Below are positions 58,961 to 64,000 of a stretch of 64,000 nt of DNA, piece after piece. The DNA is from Emydura subglobosa (Eukaryota > Chordata > Testudines > Chelidae), in NCBI GenBank assembly GCA_007922225.1, contig ML679961.1:75342652-75406651 (forward strand). The letters run 5' to 3'. A program made the translations under genes and the position numbers. The stretch's first letter is position 1. Every line of letters begins with the position of its first letter. The notes under the pieces are model-generated. The model had not been told where the DNA came from. It saw nothing but the letters and a program-made list of their open reading frames with translations, and ran no database searches.

Positions 58961-59829
58961 GGTGTGACCCGTCCGTGCCTAGGGTAGCCACCTGATAATG
59001 CCAAGGCCAGGGCAGGCTGTAAAAGGAGAGCAGATTCTCCCAGCACTGGTGGGTGACACTGAAGTCAGGCTTCCCAACCAGCCACAAACAGTGCTTCTGA
59101 TTCCCCAGAGTGATTAACAAGAAGCCAGTATACAAATACACACAGCCCCCTTTACTGCATTTCAGTCTTTGGCTCCCAATCAGCCACTAGGTCCAGAAAA
59201 GGGACCAGTTATTTAAACTCTATGCTCTTTACCAAAAAGATTTCTCCTGACCCCAAAGGGTCAGCCACAGTACCAGATCAATATCAATTTGGATCTTACC
59301 CAAATTACCACGCTGCCAGCCAATCCTTTAGTAACTAAAACTAAAAGGTTTATTATAAAAAGAAAGGAACAAACAATAAGAGAAATGTTAAAAGATTAAA
59401 GCAATCAGATACATACAAATTATTGAAAGTCCATATACATCAGGTTTCTAGAAGAACTGTAGAGTTTGCAGGCTTGCATAGTCCCTCTGGTACTGGATGT
59501 ATATCCAGTACCTGGATGGGTCTCAGTCCTTTGTTTCACAGCTTCAGTTGCAGATGACTTGATCCAGAGGTAGATAGGTGGCTGGAGGCTGAACCCAACT
59601 GAAGACAAAATGGATCCCGGGCAGCTGCCTTTTATGTCCTTTGGTCTGTGCCATGCTGCTTGTGGAATTTCGCAGGAACCAAAATGGAGTCCAGAGTCAC
59701 ATGAGTAAGTCCTGGTGACTCATCAGGTACATCCCTGACTTCTCTCCCTGGCCCCTTGTACCTGTGGATCTCTCAATGGGCCATTAAGCAGGCTATTGTT
59801 CTGCAGCCATCCTGTCTGGGGTGTGACCC
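58961..59829. mobile_element. Candidate insertion bounded by a 10-bp direct repeat
   Basis: GGTGTGACCC occurs at 58961-58970 and again at 59820-59829. Between them are about 850 bp, with an A-rich centre ('aaaaggtttattataaaaag') carrying an antisense polyadenylation signal. I recall similar sequence as a repeat in turtles. It may be an antisense LTR-like or other retroelement unit. Class unproven. Confidence 0.5.
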
Positions 59830-60254
59830 AGACACGGCACAATTTGAAATACGGATATATCAAACATATCCATAACTTCCATTACACATATAACACATGA
59901 ATATAAACATTACTATCTTACTTAGCACATTATAGCCTTTCTAACAGCACCTGGCATGGCATATCTCGCATGAATTACTATGATTTTGACATAATGGTGT
60001 TAATTCCCCCCTCCCCAATCCAGCCAGCGTGATACCCGGCATAGTTCCAAAGGAAGCCTACCAGGGGGGCATCCTTATCAGGTGCCCAAACCACCACAGC
60101 TGACTCCTCTGGATCCAGAAGAGCAGGAGCTCTACTCCAAGGCTCTCCCAAATAGCCAAGGCCACACCTTATCTCAGAGAGCCAGCCTAGCCCCCCAAAA
60201 TAATTCCTAGAGCATAATTTCTAGATCCAGCACAGGGAGCACCGACAGTACAGG

Positions 60255-60690
60255 AGATCATGAATAAAATCACGAATGGTGTGGAGAAAGTGAACAAGGA
60301 AGTGTTATTTACCCTTTCATATAACAGAAGAATCAGGAGTCACCTGATGAAATTAGTAGGCAGCAGGTTAACAAACAAACAAAAGGAAGTACTTCTTCAC
60401 ACGACACATAGTTAACTGTGGAAATCCTTGCCAAGGGATGCTGTGAAGACCAAAACTATAACTGGGTTCAAAAGAGAACTAGATAAATTCGTGGAGGATC
60501 GGTCCATCAATGGCTATTAGCCTCTGGCTGCCAGAAGCTGGGACTGGATGACAGGACATGGATCACTCAATAATTGCCCTGATCTGTTCATTCCTTCTGA
60601 AGATATGATTTCAACCACTGTTGGAAGACAGCATACTGGGCTAGATGGATCATGTACGACCCAGTATGGCCATTCTTATGAGATAAAGTC
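60255..60690 (+). mobile_element. CR1 LINE, 3' end (5'-truncated)
   Basis: 'ggtgtggagaaagtgaacaa', 'aagaatcaggagtcacctga', 'actagataaattcgtggagg', 'gggctagatggatcatgtac' and 'gacccagtatggccattctt' is the common sauropsid CR1 3' sequence. No coding part is left. Confidence 0.85.
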
Positions 60691-63482
60691 TTCCCTGCTC
60701 TCAGTTCCTGGCCTGGCACCACAGTAACCAGGAAGAGCAACTACAGAGAAATTCCTGTTCAGTCTGTGTCATTCCAGGTTGGACCATGTCCAGTCCAACA
60801 GCATCTTCGAAACATTTGGCTACCAAACTGTAAAAAGTCTCTACTGAGCATGTACAAACTGAAAGATTTCAAAGGTTTGTAACTTGGCCAAAACAGGGGC
60901 ATTTTTTCAAGGGAACAGCAAAAGGCACAACCCTTGACACCAGAACAACCCTCCTGACCAATTTCAAGTACCTTCTCCAAAGCATGGAAAGGGCAGAGCT
61001 TCACATCTAAATGGTTGAAAGGATTTTCTTTTTAAACCTGGGCAAAACAGCATATTTTTCCCATTCAGAGAAATAACCTGATAGTAACCTGCTTTTGGTG
61101 ACACTTTCAAATAAAAAGTCAGTCTGAGGCATATACCTGGCACAGCCTATTTCAACCCCAAAGGGTCAAAGTCTGGCCAAGTTGTAAGCAAATGAGAAGT
61201 GTTGGGCAACGTTAACTGTAAGTGGAGCTACCAGATTTGCCTTGCTTACTGTGTGTGATTCTGTACTGAGTTTTGAGATGTGGTTTGTATGACTGATGCT
61301 ATACCACACAGTTTACACTATATTGTAAAACATCTAGATCCCATGCTGTGTGGAAGCTGACACTAGAATGTAGAACGCTAGGCGGATGATGGGGAAATCA
61401 GAAGCAGCTTTAATTTTATTATTTTTAGCTTGATTTGAACTTTTCATTTGCAATTCTGAATTCTTTGGATGAGCAAAGCTGTCAGGCAACGGGCCAAGAA
61501 AATAAAAAAATAAAAATCATGACTATCAGATTAGAATCAGAATATCAGCTCTAAACATCTTTTCTAAGGGAGTTTTGTTTTTGCTGGAGGTGCTCAACAG
61601 GAAAGCAAAATCTAGAGTACTGTAGCACCCACTGGTAGGTATATTTGTGGCACTCCATCTTTACATTCCTCAAGACCCATGAATGTGTAACTGTATGAAA
61701 GTCTCATTAAATTGTTCTCCCTGGATAAAAACTCATGAGATGATTCTGAGTAAATGCTGTCACAATGTTTCCTTATTAATCTTTCACAACATGAATGGGT
61801 CAGTGCTGGCTATAACTCTGTGGTTTGGGGGCACTGCTCTGAAGACAATTGTCAAGTGCTTTCATATTCTGTACCAGTCTGGAGACACGTCTTTTTCAGA
61901 AAAAAAATCAAAGGCTCACATGAAAGCTAGAACACCAGGCCTGCTCCCAAGAGGACTGCCTGGGAGCATTTCACATGTCTTGTCTAGAAACAAAAACTAT
62001 CCCAAAGAGGATACAACCTCAGGGACATGGTCTCCATAAGAATATTTGGTTCCCAGAATCGGAACAGCAGGGCCAGGTGAGAGGACGGGTGCATTTCAAC
62101 ATGACTTCCATTTCAAGACTACTGTTCCCAGCAGCACCTCCTCTCACCATGTAACAGCTATCAAAGCTGTCTCAACAAGATTAGGGGCAAGAACTGCAGC
62201 GCAAAGCCCAAGATCTGTACGAGAGGGAGGATAGATAACTAGAAAAATAACAGGATAAGTAACACAGTCAGAAGAGGTCTGTGAGATCAGAGAGAGGAGG
62301 TTAAAGCAGGGAAGTAAAGCTTTCCCCACCAATCAGAGAGAAATTCATTCTCTACATCAAAAACTGTTTTCTGAACCACATATTAGTTATTCATAGCCGA
62401 TCTCTGTGACCTTGGCTAGCAGTTTCTACCATACAATTTATGCTCCAACAAAGACGCCCAGTGCATAACGAGCATGTCTCCAACAACCCAGGCAGTAAGA
62501 GTCTTTCTTGAGTCCAGGTCACATGTGCACAAGAGAACTGGATCAATATTAAGGGTATTTTATTTAAACCTATGCCCTTAACATCTGCCAATGATAGTAA
62601 CTTAAGCTTTTAGTTTCAATAAAATAACTTCTTATCACAAAAAGCAAATCAATCCATCTTTGCCATAAAGCCTCACATTAAAGCTTTTGAGCACCATTTT
62701 ATTGGTTTTATTGTTCTAAAATGTTTCTGCCAAGGTCACATTATAGCAGCCTTGCAGGAGTCTAGTCAGCCACGGCATTTTTGACAGGAAAGATAGTAGT
62801 GGTTGTGGTGCCAGCAAGTAAAATATTCATTTTTCCATCATCTCTGTGGAGAGATAATGTAGCTGAATTGGTAGATTTTTCATGACAATTTTGCAGGGCT
62901 GCACTGTACAGAACTGGTGGGATACAGAGAACAAAGCAGCAATAAAGAAGATAATGGTATCTGAAATCTACCTTAAAAATGAAGCTGTTCTGAACCGCAT
63001 AGCATCTGTTTATTGATATCATCATGAGAAAACCACCACCATTTAATGGGGATGAGTTCAGGTTACTAAAATCACTTTCCTTTGGTTTAACCAGTATGCT
63101 ACAGAGAACCAAAGTACCATATCCAAGGAAGGTGCAGCAAGGAAAAATATCTAAGGTAACACACACTTCTGTCAAGTGAGACTTGACACTGAGACTCAAG
63201 CTACCAGTCATTTAATAAGAAAGGGAAGCCATCACTGCTAACTTTCCTTTTGGTTATAATGGGTGAAGAATGGAGCACCCAAAAAGCAAAGGGCTAAAGC
63301 AAGAACTCTGAAAATGTTCTGGCAATATATCCATCATGTTAGGGAATTGTGTCACAACACAGGAGTCCCCAGACATTTAACACAAAATTTTACTTACCTT
63401 CTATATTTGACCTAAACAATGAAATTTTGTGACTGAACGATGCTCTAGCATCGGACACAGCAATGTTACATTACGGTTAGGG

Positions 63483-63724
63483 CAGTGGCTTTTAAACTTT
63501 TTAGGCTGCATACCCCTTTCTGAATAATGTAATCTACTGCGTACCTCCATCTGAGATAGGGTTATAATATACCTATGAAAACAGGGGTGGAGGTGGTGTG
63601 GGGGTGGTGGTCTCTAAGGGATAACATGATGCGTTGTCTGCCATTACAGGATTTTTCTTGCATACCTCCTGACGAGAGCTCACATACCCTTAGGGGTATG
63701 TGTACCACGGTTCGACAGCCACTG
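63483..63724. mobile_element. Non-autonomous hAT element
   Basis: The left end is CAGTGGCTTTTAAACTT (63483). The right end in reverse is CAGTGGCTGTCGAACCG (to 63724). Flanks GGTTAGGG (63475-63482) and GGTTAGCA (63725-63732) match at 6 of 8. The 242-bp interior contains a GGTGGTGTGGGGGTGG-type tract and no transposase. Confidence 0.75.
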
Positions 63725-64000
63725 GGTTAGCATATATGGTAAAAATGTAGTGTAGAGTCATCTCTAAGACAGAATAGTGTTTTCACCACATTAGGGAACA
63801 CCAATGTCATAGCCACATTCTCTAAAATGGCTATTATTACAATGAAGATGGACCTTTAATGGTGAAAGGGAATTGCTCATTTTAATACTCCTGAGAACAA
63901 AGCAAAAAGTACATTCCCAGGGATGGATTGGGAGTAATTAAAAAGATAATTAAAAGACACTCATTGAAGCCAAGAGGCAGAGGGTGCCAAAAAGGCACTC

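Larger units (their letters stand above)
42768..64000 (-). other. LDLRAD3: LDLRAD3 intron (inferred), transposon-rich
   Basis: Everything above 42767 is read as intron upstream of the transmembrane exon. I searched by eye on the - strand for the Cys-rich LDL-A signature (CDG...D.SDE) and did not see it. The gene is very long in mammals, so a >21-kb intron is normal. Repeats inside are listed separately. The 43.2-44.0 kb stretch ('attccaggtgtataaagtaa') may be an unclassified interspersed repeat. Confidence 0.65.

Noticed and set aside
62762..63211. 149-codon open frame on the - strand
   Set aside because: No recognisable domain, no splice context, AT-rich composition. It lies inside the inferred LDLRAD3 intron and is consistent with a chance open frame.
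42768..64000. Search for LDL-receptor class A exons of LDLRAD3
   Set aside because: No Cys-rich CDG...SDE signature was seen on the - strand, so no further exon is called. A profile search could overturn this.
1..64000. CRISPR arrays, operons, riboswitches, prophage
   Set aside because: The sequence is vertebrate nuclear DNA; the direct repeats seen are simple repeats or dispersed transposons without regular spacers.

Overview
This looks like a 64 kb stretch of an amniote nuclear genome. It is AT-rich, gene-poor and full of fossil transposons. The repeat mix is CR1 LINE tails, MIR/CORE-SINE fragments, Harbinger-type MITEs starting with a GTCTACAC-like terminus, hAT and piggyBac-like non-autonomous elements, and a Penelope-like element with a GIY-YIG endonuclease. 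That combination points to a reptile, most likely a turtle. The species cannot be fixed from the sequence alone.

Only two host genes are visible, both partial and pointing towards each other. At the left edge (460-1666, + strand) are the last two coding exons of COMMD9, followed by a 3'UTR with clustered polyadenylation signals near 2.53-2.56 kb. On the - strand are the last two coding exons of LDLRAD3: the transmembrane/juxtamembrane exon at 42422-42767 and the terminal cytoplasmic exon at 39933-40194. The same convergent COMMD9/LDLRAD3 pair exists in the human 11p13 region, so this is conserved synteny. The genes are not functionally coupled: COMMD9 is a Commander/CCC-complex subunit in endosomal recycling, and LDLRAD3 is a single-pass receptor whose tail carries PY motifs.

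Layout: 1-459 is COMMD9 intron; 460-2575 is the end of COMMD9; 2.6-39.9 kb is intergenic DNA plus an LDLRAD3 3'UTR of unknown length; 39.9-42.8 kb holds the two LDLRAD3 exons; 42.8-64 kb is read as LDLRAD3 intron, with no further exon recognised. Transposon remnants lie throughout, several nested: a MITE inside a CR1, a CR1 tail inside a MITE, an insertion splitting a MIR, and a Penelope element with its RT domain inverted against its endonuclease.

I found no CRISPR array, operon, rRNA or intact autonomous mobile element, and no convincing new gene system. The most interesting signals are hammerhead-ribozyme-like cores in two Penelope-type tail sequences (5.4 and 24.9 kb), the rearranged Penelope element, and several small DNA transposons whose terminal repeats and target-site duplications can still be read.
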